From positions 1-44,684 of the forward strand of contig QHVI01000054.1 of the NCBI GenBank assembly GCA_003223515.1: a stretch of DNA of 44,684 bases. Direction: 5' to 3'. Positions within the stretch are counted from its first letter, which is position 1; each line of letters opens with the position of its first letter. A model generated the notes under the pieces. It was given only the letters and a program-made list of their open reading frames with translations, searched no databases and was not told the origin of the DNA. Of the stretch, positions 33,811 to 42,914 are shown one piece after another. The DNA comes from Candidatus Angelobacter sp. Gp1-AA117 (GTDB lineage Bacteria; Acidobacteriota; Terriglobia; Terriglobales; Acidobacteriaceae). Made by a program: the position numbers and the translations under genes.

Positions 33811-35349
33811 ATGAATAGCTCGAAGAATTGGAAGTCGTTGTTGAAACAGCGCATCCTGGTACCCGTACTCACGTTGGGCCTGGCGCTTGGCATTGGTACT
33901 TACGAATTCATGAAACCGGTGGCGGCTACGGCGGCGGTTGCTGCTCCTGCCGCTGCACCACTCGACGATAACAGCGTGAGCGCACTGCTCGCTCTTGATC
34001 ATGCCATGGAGACGGTAGCTTCGCGGGTTACGCCTGCCATCGTCAACGTGACTGTGACCGCGCGCAAGGCGCAGACTGCTTCCGGTGGTCAAGATCTGCC
34101 GGATGAAATCCAGCGTTTCTTTGGTCCCTTTGGTGGTCCGTTTGGCCGCCGCGGAAACCCCGGGCCGCAGATTGAACATGGCCTCGGCAGCGGAATCATT
34201 ATTTCTCCTGATGGCTACATCGTGACCAACAATCACGTGATTGAAGACGCCACGGATATTCGCGTGACCACCAGCGACCGCCGCACGGTTCCGGCCAAGC
34301 TGATCGGCGCCGATCCTATGACCGATCTGGCCGTGATCAAAGTCAACGAGAAGAACCTGGCCAGCCTGCCATGGGGCGACTCAACTAATCTGCATCCGGG
34401 ACAGACGGTGCTGGCGTTCGGGAATCCATTTGGTTTCCGGTTCACGGTGACGCGCGGTATCGTGAGTGCACTGAACCGCACCAATCCTTATTCGGATGAT
34501 CCACGCAAGCCGGGTGAGTTCATCCAGACCGATGCTGCTATCAATCCTGGAAACTCAGGTGGCGCCCTGGTGAATGCTCACGGTGAAGTAGTGGGAATCA
34601 ATACTTTCCTCATCTCCCAATCCGGATCGTTCTCCGGCATGGGTTTTGCCATTCCAACGCAGGTCGCAAAACCGGTTGTGGATACCCTGATTCGTGACGG
34701 CAAGGTGCGCCACGCTTACATGGGTGTTGGAATCACCGATGTGACTCCGGAGAATGCCCACTTCTTCAAGGTCAGCGACAACAACGGAGCGGTCATTAGC
34801 CAGGTTGAGCCCGATTCACCGGGAGCCAGGGCAGGGCTGAAAGTCGGTGATGTGATCCGCGAGGTGAATGGACATAAAGTGGCTGGAGCCGGAGAGCTTC
34901 AGGTACTCGTTGGCCAGCAGGCCCCGGGAACCAAAGTCACGCTCGACGTGCTGCGCGATGGCAAGAGCATGAGCATTCCAGTCACCGTGGAAGAACTGAA
35001 TAACAGCAAGCGTGCCGGCAACGGCAGCTCCGACGAACAGCATGGTAAAGGCCGCTGGGGTATCGGGATTGCCAACCTGACTCCGGAGATGCGCGACCAG
35101 TTGCAACTGCCCTCGAACGTGAATGGCGCGGTTGTGGCCAATGTTGAGCCGGGCAGCCCTGCGGATAACGCCGGCCTGAGCCAGGGAGACGTCATCGTGG
35201 AGGTAAACCGCCATCCGGTGCAAAGCTCTGCGGACGCGAAACAGCAGCTCAGCAGCATCCCCAAAGATGAAGATGCGTTGGTGCTGGTGTGGTCCAGAGG
35301 CGGCAACAGCTTCCGCGTGCTGCACTCGGCGAATCAGTCGGGATCCTAA
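33811..35349 (+). CDS. HtrA/DegP-family periplasmic serine protease (Do)
   Basis: 512 residues. An N-terminal hydrophobic segment (about 13-30) serves as signal or anchor. The trypsin-like domain has the complete triad: H142 (TNNHVIEDA), D172 (MTDLAVIK) and S249 (NPGNSGGAL), plus the flexible LA loop rich in Gly/Phe/Arg. Two PDZ domains follow (about 300-400 and 415-505; GAVISQVEPDSPGARAGLKVGDVI and GAVVANVEPGSPADNAGLSQGDVI). HtrA proteases degrade or refold misfolded envelope proteins. Position just downstream of blaIR and the shared palindrome suggest BlaI-dependent induction by envelope stress. A ribosome-binding site (AAGAGG) and a terminator frame it. Confidence 0.95.
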   Translation: MNSSKNWKSLLKQRILVPVLTLGLALGIGTYEFMKPVAATAAVAAPAAAPLDDNSVSALLALDHAMETVASRVTPAIVNVTVTARKAQTASGGQDLPDEIQRFFGPFGGPFGRRGNPGPQIEHGLGSGIIISPDGYIVTNNHVIEDATDIRVTTSDRRTVPAKLIGADPMTDLAVIKVNEKNLASLPWGDSTNLHPGQTVLAFGNPFGFRFTVTRGIVSALNRTNPYSDDPRKPGEFIQTDAAINPGNSGGALVNAHGEVVGINTFLISQSGSFSGMGFAIPTQVAKPVVDTLIRDGKVRHAYMGVGITDVTPENAHFFKVSDNNGAVISQVEPDSPGARAGLKVGDVIREVNGHKVAGAGELQVLVGQQAPGTKVTLDVLRDGKSMSIPVTVEELNNSKRAGNGSSDEQHGKGRWGIGIANLTPEMRDQLQLPSNVNGAVVANVEPGSPADNAGLSQGDVIVEVNRHPVQSSADAKQQLSSIPKDEDALVLVWSRGGNSFRVLHSANQSGS

Positions 35350-35369
35350 ATCAACCGTTAGAGCTTCAT

Positions 35370-35403
35370 AAGGCGCATCTTTCGGGGTGCGCCTTTTCTT
35401 TGG
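35370..35403 (+). terminator. Terminator of htrA
   Basis: AAGGCGCA (35370-35377), ten-base loop, TGCGCCTT (35388-35395), followed by TTCTTT. Lies 20 bases after the stop. Confidence 0.85.
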
Positions 35404-35409
35404 GATTTG

Positions 35410-35438
35410 CTGCAAAGGACGCGTAGGACGCAAGGAAG
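35410..35438 (-). repeat. Dispersed GCAAAGGACGC repeat
   Basis: TGCAAAGGACGCGTAGGACG followed by CAAGG; reverse-complement member of the family at 11072-11103. Confidence 0.65.
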
Positions 35439-35486
35439 CTGAAGTAACATTCAGATTGACAAGAAGTTGGGTTATGCTTACTCCAC

Positions 35487-37067
35487 ATGTCCACGCCACT
35501 TGAACGGCTCAAGGTTCTCATCAACTCCAGTACTCCCATCGTCATCATGGAAACGGTGGAGGAGATGCGTGTGATTGATCTGGTGCGCATGGCATCCGTA
35601 GAGTTGAAGCTGCCGGTCTTTGAGTGGAGCATTGCCGACGGTCTCACCCGGTGCGGCAGCAACGCGCCGGTGTTCGTGCCAAGCGAGCCAAGATCTGCCG
35701 CACAAATTCCCAACCTGCCGGAGACGGCACAGGTGATCGGGAATACGCGTGAACCGGCCCAGGTGCTTGCGCATCTGGCTACCATGACGCTGGATTCGGT
35801 CTTCATCCTCAAAGATTTTCACCGCCACATGGATGACCCGGTGGTGGTTCGGCGTCTGCGGGACGTGGCGCAGCGCTTCTGCACGAATCGACGCACTCTG
35901 ATCATCACCGGACCGGCCGTGCCGCTGCCGGCTGAGCTGACCAGCCTGGTGGAATATCTTGAGTTGCCTCTGCCCGATGCGAGGCGGCTGCACCAGATTG
36001 TGGAAGAGACATTCAACTTTTTGTCGAAGACCCATGCGCTCAAGCGCAAGCTCGATTCGGCGGGTCTCGACGCAGTGGTAGATAACCTGCGCGGACTCAC
36101 CGAAGAAGAGGCGGAGCGGGCGATCTCGCAAACCATTATTGCCCATTATGGGCTCACTCCGGAGATGATCACCGAGGTGCTGGAGGCTAAGAAGAGCATC
36201 CTCAGGCGGGCCGGACTGCTGGAGTTCATTGAAGTATCTGAGAGCATGGCAAACATTGGCGGGCTGGAGAACCTGAAACGCTGGCTGCAACAGCGGCGCG
36301 GTTCGTGGGGCGAGGCGGCACGCAATTACGGCCTGGAGGCTCCACGCGGTGTCATCATTATGGGCGTGCAGGGATGCGGCAAGAGCATGTGCGCTCGCGC
36401 TATTGCCGGGGAATGGAAGCTGCCGCTGGTAAAGTTCGACACAGCGGCGGTATTTGACAAGTATGTAGGCGAGACAGAAAAACGGATCAAGAAGCTATTT
36501 CGGGTGGCAGAAGAGCTCGCGCCCGCAGTTTTATGGATCGATGAACTGGAGAAAGTATTTGCGGGAAGCGCGCCATCTTCCTCGTCGTCAGATGCGGGCG
36601 TCTCCTCACGTCTGCTGGGATCATTTCTTTCCTGGATGCAGGATCGCACTGCGCCTGTATTCATTGCCGCAACATCGAACAACGTGACCGCACTCCCGCC
36701 TGAGCTGATTCGCAAAGGGCGTTTCGATGAACTGTTCTTTGTTGACCTGCCCAATCTTGCCGAGCGGCGCGCCATCTTTGCGATTCATCTGAAACGGCAC
36801 AAGCAGAATCCGGCGTCCTTTGATCTCGACCAACTGGCCCTAGCTGCCAAAGGCTACTCAGGCGCAGAGATTGATGCCGCCGTGCAGAGCGCGATGTACG
36901 CCTCTTTCTCAAGCAAACAGCCGCTCCATACGCAGGATCTGCTTCAGGCGCTTCAATTAACAATTCCTCTTTCAACCACCCGCGCGGAAGAAATTCAGTC
37001 ATTGCGCGCGTGGGCCAGACATCGAGCAGTGCCTGCATCGCTGGCCGAAGAAGCAGCGCATGGTTGA
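35487..37067 (+). CDS. Ycf46-like AAA+ ATPase
   Basis: 526 residues. The N-terminal half (about 1-240) begins with the short strand-helix pattern STPIVIMETVEEMRVIDLV and contains FILKDFHRHMDDPVVVRRLRD, as in the chloroplast/cyanobacterial Ycf46 family. The AAA+ module has Walker A GVQGCGKS (293-300), pore-type residues in FDKYVGETEKRIKKLF, Walker B VLWIDELEK with D352/E353, sensor region FIAATSNN, and an arginine-finger stretch KGRFDELFFVDLPN. The C-terminal lid helices end AEEAAHG. Such ATPases remodel protein complexes; Ycf46 is linked to carbon uptake in cyanobacteria, but no phototrophic genes occur here. No strong ribosome-binding site. The target is unknown; the large membrane protein downstream is a possible partner. 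Confidence 0.87.
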   Translation: MSTPLERLKVLINSSTPIVIMETVEEMRVIDLVRMASVELKLPVFEWSIADGLTRCGSNAPVFVPSEPRSAAQIPNLPETAQVIGNTREPAQVLAHLATMTLDSVFILKDFHRHMDDPVVVRRLRDVAQRFCTNRRTLIITGPAVPLPAELTSLVEYLELPLPDARRLHQIVEETFNFLSKTHALKRKLDSAGLDAVVDNLRGLTEEEAERAISQTIIAHYGLTPEMITEVLEAKKSILRRAGLLEFIEVSESMANIGGLENLKRWLQQRRGSWGEAARNYGLEAPRGVIIMGVQGCGKSMCARAIAGEWKLPLVKFDTAAVFDKYVGETEKRIKKLFRVAEELAPAVLWIDELEKVFAGSAPSSSSSDAGVSSRLLGSFLSWMQDRTAPVFIAATSNNVTALPPELIRKGRFDELFFVDLPNLAERRAIFAIHLKRHKQNPASFDLDQLALAAKGYSGAEIDAAVQSAMYASFSSKQPLHTQDLLQALQLTIPLSTTRAEEIQSLRAWARHRAVPASLAEEAAHG

Positions 37068-37219
37068 CATCGGCTAGATCGAGGGCACCAAATCTTCCAG
37101 CCAGGCAGAATTCTTTTCTGTTTTTCCGATTCACCCGTCAGTTTTAAGAGTTTTAAGGGAATTTCGCGTAAAGTACGTTATCACTCATTAGGAACAGTCC
37201 AGACCTACGAGGGATTGCT

Positions 37220-37279
37220 ATGCGCGCTTTAGCTCGATTGCCGTGGACTCACTCAACCATGAGGGACCTGGGCAGATGA
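37220..37279 (+). CDS. Possible 19-residue leader peptide
   Basis: ATG 37220 has a good upstream GAGGGA. The frame encodes MRALARLPWTHSTMRDLGR and stops at TGA 37277-37279, overlapping the ATG of the large membrane protein (ATGA). The arrangement suggests translational coupling or attenuation but could be chance. Confidence 0.35.
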   Translation: MRALARLPWTHSTMRDLGR

Positions 37280-40200
37280 ACCGCACAGCCATTGGTTCGG
37301 TTACGGGAGCGGTGCTGATAGGTGCGCTTCTGCTGCGCATTCCCACACCTTCAACGCGTTCAGCTTCTGAAGGGCGGCGCACTCAACAGAGCGCAACGCT
37401 AACTCAGAGCATTCAACCAAAGGCCGGGAAAGAACTTCCGGAAGACGGGCCATGGAAGGCGTCGCAGGACTATTTTGGACCGGCACGTTCTGACAGAGAG
37501 GACTGCCTGCCCGCCGAAACATCGGGAAACAGGCAGAACGTGGTGGCCACACAGCGAGGCGGCAGAATCCGCATCAATAATTTGCGCGATCAGCTCTGGT
37601 GTATCCCGCATGATGTGACCGTACAGGCGATGATTGCCACCATTCCTGACCCGGTTCATACACGGCTCCCTCTGGTATTTGACCGCTCGATTGAAGCGAT
37701 TCAGCTCGCGGCGCAGGCGATGAACTATGCTCCCGATCGCTATTGGCTGCCCTGGAATCCGCAGGGCGAGCCGGAATGGAATAACTATGATTCCCGCCAG
37801 AAGGCAGAGCAGGATATCGAGGAGAAGGAAAAACAGCCTGGAGTGCTGATGTTCCGGTGGGATGGCAAGAATCATGAAGCGCTGGCGCAAGTTCTCTATG
37901 TGTTCCTTGTAGCGGAAACGCCTACCACTGGAATTAATGGGCAGCAATTCCGCAATGCCGTGGATTATGTGCAGGTATTATGCTCCAACGTGGGTGCGGC
38001 GGGATGCGCCTCGTGGGACCGCATTCGAATTTTCGGCCCGACATTTTCCGGCTCTCTTTCTTCATTCATACGCCTGAGTTCGACGGTACAGAATCCGGCT
38101 GGGGAACAGCAGCTATTCACTGCCTACAGCGGCACGGTTTCCAGCAGCCGTGCCATCGAAAAGCAAGGCTTACCGTACACCTGCAATCCCAAGCTGCCGT
38201 GCCCCCTGGTCTTCCGCACGTTTGTTCATGACACCGAATCGGCCATCCGTCGGTTTGTGCTCGATGCCATCAACAATGGTGAAATTCAGTGCACCCAGCG
38301 GCCGGAGATCGCCATTCTTACCGAAACCAACACTGCCTACGGAAGCGCGCCTGAAAACGCAAAATCGCCACGTGAGTTCATGAAGAAACAGGCGCAGTCC
38401 GAAATCGCAGAAGCCCCGGTGCCCGATACGGAGAAGTGTCTTACGAATTTTTTGTATCCGCGTGAGATATCGAGTCTCCGCAACGCCTACAGCAGCCCTG
38501 AAGGAGGCAAAGGGACCCAGGCCGGCAACGCAGCTTCGCAGCAGCCCTATCTTAGTTTCAACCTGCGCGACGAGAACCCCAATACCAACGATGAGCCTCC
38601 TGATTTTTCCCAGCAGCAGGGGCCGGTTTCCAAGGAAGCAACCTTGATGAAGATCGCCGCCGAACTGCACAACCAGCACTACAAGTACATTGGAGTCATC
38701 GGGACAAACATTCTGGATGTAATGTTTTTGAGCAGCTTCCTGCGCAAGTCATATCCGGATGCGCGGCTGTTCGTCATCAACTCAGACCTGCTGTTCGAGC
38801 GCGACCTGGATAATGTTCCTTATATCGGGACCGTTGCCCTTTCCACATATCCCCTGGTTACCCGCAATCTTGACTGGAGCACGCACAGACTGGACCAGCA
38901 GCGATTGCCTTTCGCCGATCAATACGAGGAAGGGCAATATAACGCTGCGGTGCTGACCATGCAGGAGATGCTTGCCGGGCCAGACTCGATCGTTTCTTCA
39001 ACTCCGGATCGCCTGATGAACCCTGTGCCTTACGAACTGCCGCCGTTGACCGAAAGCAGCCGGCAGCGCGATCTCAATCTGAAGTTTGATCCTGTCAATC
39101 AATCGAAACTTACGCCACCTTTGTGGTTATCAGTCGTCGGGACGGGCGGGTACTGGCCGATAAAAATCCTGTACCAGGAGAAAGGTGCATCGCCGGCATC
39201 CTACTCACTTGCGCAACAGGATTTTTCTCCAGGATGGAGATCCGCCATTGCATTGTTCGTAGTGATGGCATTTTTTGCCCTGGCGGTGCTTTTCAAAGCC
39301 TCCCCGATCTCCCATTTCCTGCGTGATTTCAGCGCTGCCTTTGACCGGTCAGGGCAGCGGCTGCTCTTTCTTCACTTATGCATTGCGTGCCTGTTCCTGG
39401 GGTTGATGATGCTGGTTGCGCCGGTCTGCCTTTACGGGGATACATCCGGTCCGCACCCGTGGAGTAAGTTGAGTTGGTACGTGTGGAGCATGACGGGAAC
39501 GGCGCTGGTCTTTGCCTTTCTGCTCCTGCTTGCCGCCGTGTTTGCGCATATCAATTACCTGCGCCATAAACGATGGCTGGAAAAGCAAATGGAGCAGGAT
39601 GGCCTGCGGCTGGAGAATCATGTATGGCGTGAACGATTCCTGGTGTGGCTGATGCCGGCAGGCTGGTGGCTGGGCACATGCGCCGGCGTTGTCGCGTGGT
39701 GGCGGCTGTTTCCTTACGATAACTATTATTACGGCTTCTTCTTTGCTTACCGGGTCGTGCATTTTGCCAGTGGAGTGTCGCCCATCGTGCCCATGTTTCC
39801 GCTGCTGCTTGCAATATTCTTGTGGGGTGTTTTTGAGATGTTGCGGCTGCGCATGGACGACCAGTTCCGGCCAAGACTCAATGCCCCTAATTTCTTTCCC
39901 GGACATTACGCGGAGGTTCCAGTGGTCCAATCTGTGAGCCGCTTCCTGCTGGAACGAAAATATGTGCTGGCATTTCTGCTGATCTTCCTGCTGTGGCTCC
40001 CATTTTTCAACCCGGTGCATCCATTCGAACTGTTCGAGCATTATTCCTTCGGCCGTCTGTTTGAGGTGATGTTCTGCGCAGTGATGGCCATGATGCTCTC
40101 CAGCGCCTGCCGCCTGAATCAGGCATGGGAAAAATTGAGGCCTCTGCTGCAGGAACTGGAGCGGTCAAGGTTGCGCATGGCCTTCACCCGCCTGAAAGGC

Positions 40201-41118
40201 TTTGGATGGTCACCGATCTGGAAGCACGGAGGACAAGAAGGTGACTGGATCAACATTGCAAGATCGCTGGAGACCATCGATGGTATCAGTATCTCCAACG
40301 CCAAAAACCAGGAGGTATTCGGGGCGGAACATAAAACTGAGATGAGCCAGATAGGAAAGGACATCGAAGAGATCAGGCAAAAACGCCAGAATCTCCGCAC
40401 TGAGTTGAAGCAGCTACCCTATGGCTATTCGCCCCTGTTGCATGATCTTGCTTGCTGCATGCACCGCATTGTTTCCAGAAAGCACGACGGCGCGCAGCCG
40501 CCCGAATCTAACCAATCGCCGGTGAAAGCAGTGTACCGGTTCCAAAAGGAGTTTGCCGGCATTCAGCAGGGATTTGCGACATTAGTGAATCGCATGGCCG
40601 GAGTACTTCCTTCGGTGTGGGAGAAAAATCCGGTTGAACTGCAGGCAGATGCAGATGTGGTTGAAGGGAAGGCGACAGTGCAGCATGAACATCTTACCGA
40701 TCAGGAATTGGAATTGCAGCGATGGGAGAACTATATTGCCCTGCGCTTTGTTGCTTTTATTCGCGGCGCTCTGGCATATATGCGCCATGCCATGATTTTC
40801 CTGGGGCTTTCTTTCAGCCTGGTGCTGATCTCGCTCAACCTCTACTCCTTCGAGCCCCACCAGACGCTGCTGTGGTCATTCACGGCCTTGTTTGTGGTCA
40901 TTGGCGCTGTGATCATGCGCGTTCTCATGCAGGTGCATCGCGATCACATTCTGAGCCGCATTACCGATACCAAGCCCAACGAAGTTGGGTGGGAGTTCTA
41001 TCTCAGAATGGTATCGGTCGGAGTAGTGCCGCTCTTGACCCTGCTTGCAACCCATTTCCCATCGATCGGACGGGGACTGTTGTCGCTCTTCCAGCCCAGT
41101 CTTGAAGCGTTAAAATGA
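37276..41118 (+). CDS. Very large multi-pass membrane protein with a periplasmic-binding-like region
   Basis: About 1280 residues from ATG 37276, chosen because GAGGGA lies nine bases upstream; a GTG at 37243 adds eleven residues but has no ribosome-binding site. An N-terminal helix (AIGSVTGAVLIGALLLRI) is followed by about 620 extracytoplasmic residues. Within these, a stretch around residues 350-530 (ILTETNTAYGS ... YIGVIGTNILDVMFLSSFL ... ARLFVINSDLLFERD) has the alternating strand/helix look of a type I periplasmic-binding fold. From about 656 come roughly ten membrane helices in two groups, with a soluble region of about 230 residues including a coiled-coil-like EIRQKRQNLRTELKQL between them. 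No enzymatic domain is recognised. It may be a receptor or channel-like sensor. It lies 208 bases downstream of the AAA+ gene. Confidence 0.8.
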   Translation: MNRTAIGSVTGAVLIGALLLRIPTPSTRSASEGRRTQQSATLTQSIQPKAGKELPEDGPWKASQDYFGPARSDREDCLPAETSGNRQNVVATQRGGRIRINNLRDQLWCIPHDVTVQAMIATIPDPVHTRLPLVFDRSIEAIQLAAQAMNYAPDRYWLPWNPQGEPEWNNYDSRQKAEQDIEEKEKQPGVLMFRWDGKNHEALAQVLYVFLVAETPTTGINGQQFRNAVDYVQVLCSNVGAAGCASWDRIRIFGPTFSGSLSSFIRLSSTVQNPAGEQQLFTAYSGTVSSSRAIEKQGLPYTCNPKLPCPLVFRTFVHDTESAIRRFVLDAINNGEIQCTQRPEIAILTETNTAYGSAPENAKSPREFMKKQAQSEIAEAPVPDTEKCLTNFLYPREISSLRNAYSSPEGGKGTQAGNAASQQPYLSFNLRDENPNTNDEPPDFSQQQGPVSKEATLMKIAAELHNQHYKYIGVIGTNILDVMFLSSFLRKSYPDARLFVINSDLLFERDLDNVPYIGTVALSTYPLVTRNLDWSTHRLDQQRLPFADQYEEGQYNAAVLTMQEMLAGPDSIVSSTPDRLMNPVPYELPPLTESSRQRDLNLKFDPVNQSKLTPPLWLSVVGTGGYWPIKILYQEKGASPASYSLAQQDFSPGWRSAIALFVVMAFFALAVLFKASPISHFLRDFSAAFDRSGQRLLFLHLCIACLFLGLMMLVAPVCLYGDTSGPHPWSKLSWYVWSMTGTALVFAFLLLLAAVFAHINYLRHKRWLEKQMEQDGLRLENHVWRERFLVWLMPAGWWLGTCAGVVAWWRLFPYDNYYYGFFFAYRVVHFASGVSPIVPMFPLLLAIFLWGVFEMLRLRMDDQFRPRLNAPNFFPGHYAEVPVVQSVSRFLLERKYVLAFLLIFLLWLPFFNPVHPFELFEHYSFGRLFEVMFCAVMAMMLSSACRLNQAWEKLRPLLQELERSRLRMAFTRLKGFGWSPIWKHGGQEGDWINIARSLETIDGISISNAKNQEVFGAEHKTEMSQIGKDIEEIRQKRQNLRTELKQLPYGYSPLLHDLACCMHRIVSRKHDGAQPPESNQSPVKAVYRFQKEFAGIQQGFATLVNRMAGVLPSVWEKNPVELQADADVVEGKATVQHEHLTDQELELQRWENYIALRFVAFIRGALAYMRHAMIFLGLSFSLVLISLNLYSFEPHQTLLWSFTALFVVIGAVIMRVLMQVHRDHILSRITDTKPNEVGWEFYLRMVSVGVVPLLTLLATHFPSIGRGLLSLFQPSLEALK

Positions 41119-41128
41119 ATCCGGCTTG

Positions 41129-41165
41129 AACCGCAAAGGGCGCTAAGGACGCAAAGGTAGCAAGG
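41129..41165 (-). repeat. Dispersed CCGCAAAGGGCGCTAAGGACGC repeat
   Basis: AACCGCAAAGGGCGC, TAAGGACGCAAAGG and TAGCAAGG units in tandem, between two convergent genes. Same family as 43561-43600. Confidence 0.7.
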
Positions 41166-41179
41166 CTATATTCAGGCAG

Positions 41180-42583
41180 TTACCAGGTCTTCCGCAATGG
41201 ATGCGCTTCTGTATTGAAAACGATTTTATGCAGATCGAGCGTGTCGCGCGGGGAAAAGAGCAGGTAGAGATACTTCAGTGTCTCTGCCAGGAAATAGCTT
41301 TCCATGGCATCGCGTTTCTCTTTGGTTTCTACGCTCTTCAAGGCAGCATATCCGGCGTCGGTCTTGCAAAAGCGGATAAGGTCATTCAGGAAAGTATGTC
41401 CCATCTCTAAATACCTGGGATCATGAGTCAGGAAGTGGAGATAGTAGGCTGATTCGATGATCTCCGGCCGCAACTGGTATCCGGGATAGACGATCTTCAT
41501 CGTCATGTAGTCGAGTTCTTCCGGTTCGATGCCGAAGGTGGTCCACATCTTGAAGGAAGATTCCTGCAGGCGGCGAGCACGCTGCAAGTCACCGGAACGG
41601 GCAAGCACAGCAGGGAAGAAGGCATCAAGCGCTCCGAAATCGCTTCCGATGCGTTTGCCGGTCGTCATGTCCGCCTGTCCATACCAGAAGCCGCTCGGCG
41701 CGGCATCAGCCAGGTATTTATTTGCGGCGGCCACGCTGGTCTGCCACATCTTTTTGCAATCCTGGTCATCAAAAAGCAGCCAGCATTTCAGCAGGTATTC
41801 ATAATAGGAATCAATGCCACCGCTGATATGACTGGTCGTCTCTTTCCATTCTCCGGTTTCCACGTTGATGGTTGAGCCGACCAGCCCAATAGGCGAGCGC
41901 CGCTGGTAAAGCTCCATCAATGCATGCTTGGCTTTTGTGTAATAGACAGGATTCTTTGTCAGCTTGCTGAGCGTGCCGAATTCCAGAAGCAGCGTGCCGA
42001 TTTCCGCAGGGTTGCTTTCAGCGCCGCGCACCTTTCCGGTCTTCAGGTTCACGAACATGTAGGGCATACCGGTAGGCGAGTTGAAGGCCGGCAGCAGGCG
42101 TTTGCCCAGATCATCTGCGAGCGCGAGCAGATGCTGGTCGCCGGTAAGCTGATAGCTGCTCAGCAGTCCACCCAGTAGGCGGATGGTGATCTCGAAGTTC
42201 TTGACGTCGATATCCTTGTCGAAAGAGAGATTCTGGACGATGGCCTCGCGGGTCTTCTGCGCTTCGTCATGCATGCCCATCAGGATCATGGTGTCGAGTG
42301 CGTCGACGGGCGTCATCCATAAGGAGACGCCGTACCAGTCGCGATATGACTTGCTCAAAGGTTTAAGTTCATCGTGCTCCCAGGCGTATTGCTTGTAGGC
42401 ATTCCAGGCGTGAAGGAATTCTTGTTTCACCTGGTTGGCGGTCACGGCATCAGCAGTTTGGGATGCGACCAGATTGGGAAACAGCAAAAGCGCAAAGAGA
42501 ACAAAAGCGATTCGAAAATGTTTATGGAGCGCAGCCGCCCTCGGTTGCGGGGATGGATGTTTAGCGAGAGAGGTAGTAATCAC
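41180..42583 (-). CDS. Secreted glycoside hydrolase family 47-type alpha-mannosidase
   Basis: 467 residues from a GTG start. After a basic/neutral region of about 23 residues comes a signal-peptide core (FRIAFVLFALLLFPNLVASQ). The mature part carries GH47 hallmarks: FLHAWNAYKQYAWEHDELKP, VDALDTMILMGM, ESNPAEIGTLLLEF, HISGGIDSYYEYLLK, FGALDAFFPAVLA, LRPEIIESAYYL and near the C-terminus FNTEAHPL, whose Thr coordinates the catalytic calcium. GH47 enzymes are inverting alpha-1,2-mannosidases, best known from eukaryotic ER/Golgi but also found in some bacteria. Probably periplasmic or secreted, trimming mannose-containing glycans. The codons before the signal core overlap a REP-like palindrome. 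It is monocistronic as far as visible. Confidence 0.92.
   Translation of the reverse strand: MITTSLAKHPSPQPRAAALHKHFRIAFVLFALLLFPNLVASQTADAVTANQVKQEFLHAWNAYKQYAWEHDELKPLSKSYRDWYGVSLWMTPVDALDTMILMGMHDEAQKTREAIVQNLSFDKDIDVKNFEITIRLLGGLLSSYQLTGDQHLLALADDLGKRLLPAFNSPTGMPYMFVNLKTGKVRGAESNPAEIGTLLLEFGTLSKLTKNPVYYTKAKHALMELYQRRSPIGLVGSTINVETGEWKETTSHISGGIDSYYEYLLKCWLLFDDQDCKKMWQTSVAAANKYLADAAPSGFWYGQADMTTGKRIGSDFGALDAFFPAVLARSGDLQRARRLQESSFKMWTTFGIEPEELDYMTMKIVYPGYQLRPEIIESAYYLHFLTHDPRYLEMGHTFLNDLIRFCKTDAGYAALKSVETKEKRDAMESYFLAETLKYLYLLFSPRDTLDLHKIVFNTEAHPLRKTW
42529..42550 (+). repeat. Diverged REP-like palindrome inside the GH47 gene start
   Basis: GCGCAGCCG (42529-42537), CCCT, CGGTTGCGG (42542-42550): the arms and CCCT loop match the GCACAGCCG-CCCT-CGGCTGTGC element at 15092-15113 with few changes, here read through as protein sequence. 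Confidence 0.6.
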
Positions 42584-42639
42584 AGGTGATCATGCTAAAT
42601 CATCTCCGGTATCCGCAACGCGCATCATCAAAATCAAGA

Positions 42640-42822
42640 TACCAAGGAGCGAGTTGTTCCAAAGCGACGACCGAGCAGATTCCTTCCTTCGACTTCGCGG
42701 TCACCCGTGTCTACGACGTTCCCGGCACACAGCTCACGGTGAGCATCGAGGGCATGGCAGCCTTCCCGCCACATCCGAATGCGAAAGGCACCGTAGATGT
42801 GCTGATCTATGGCCAATACTGA
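42640..42822 (+). pseudogene. Remnant of a small beta-rich protein gene
   Basis: The frame TTEQIPSFDFAVTRVYDVP, then GTQLTVSIEGMAAFPPHPNA and KGTVDVLIYGQY, ends at TGA 42820-42822 with GC-rich third codon positions, so it looks like real coding sequence. Upstream in-frame sequence (from an ATG at 42586) has poor coding character, so the original 5' part is probably lost. A hairpin terminator follows at 42915. The family is not recognised. Confidence 0.4.
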
Positions 42823-42914
42823 AGAAGGTGTCAGCACTCAGCCCTGAACTGAATCGAGATGTTCTCGATAGCATTGGCCGTCAGCGCAGGAGTTGAGCAA
42901 ACTCACGCCCGAAC

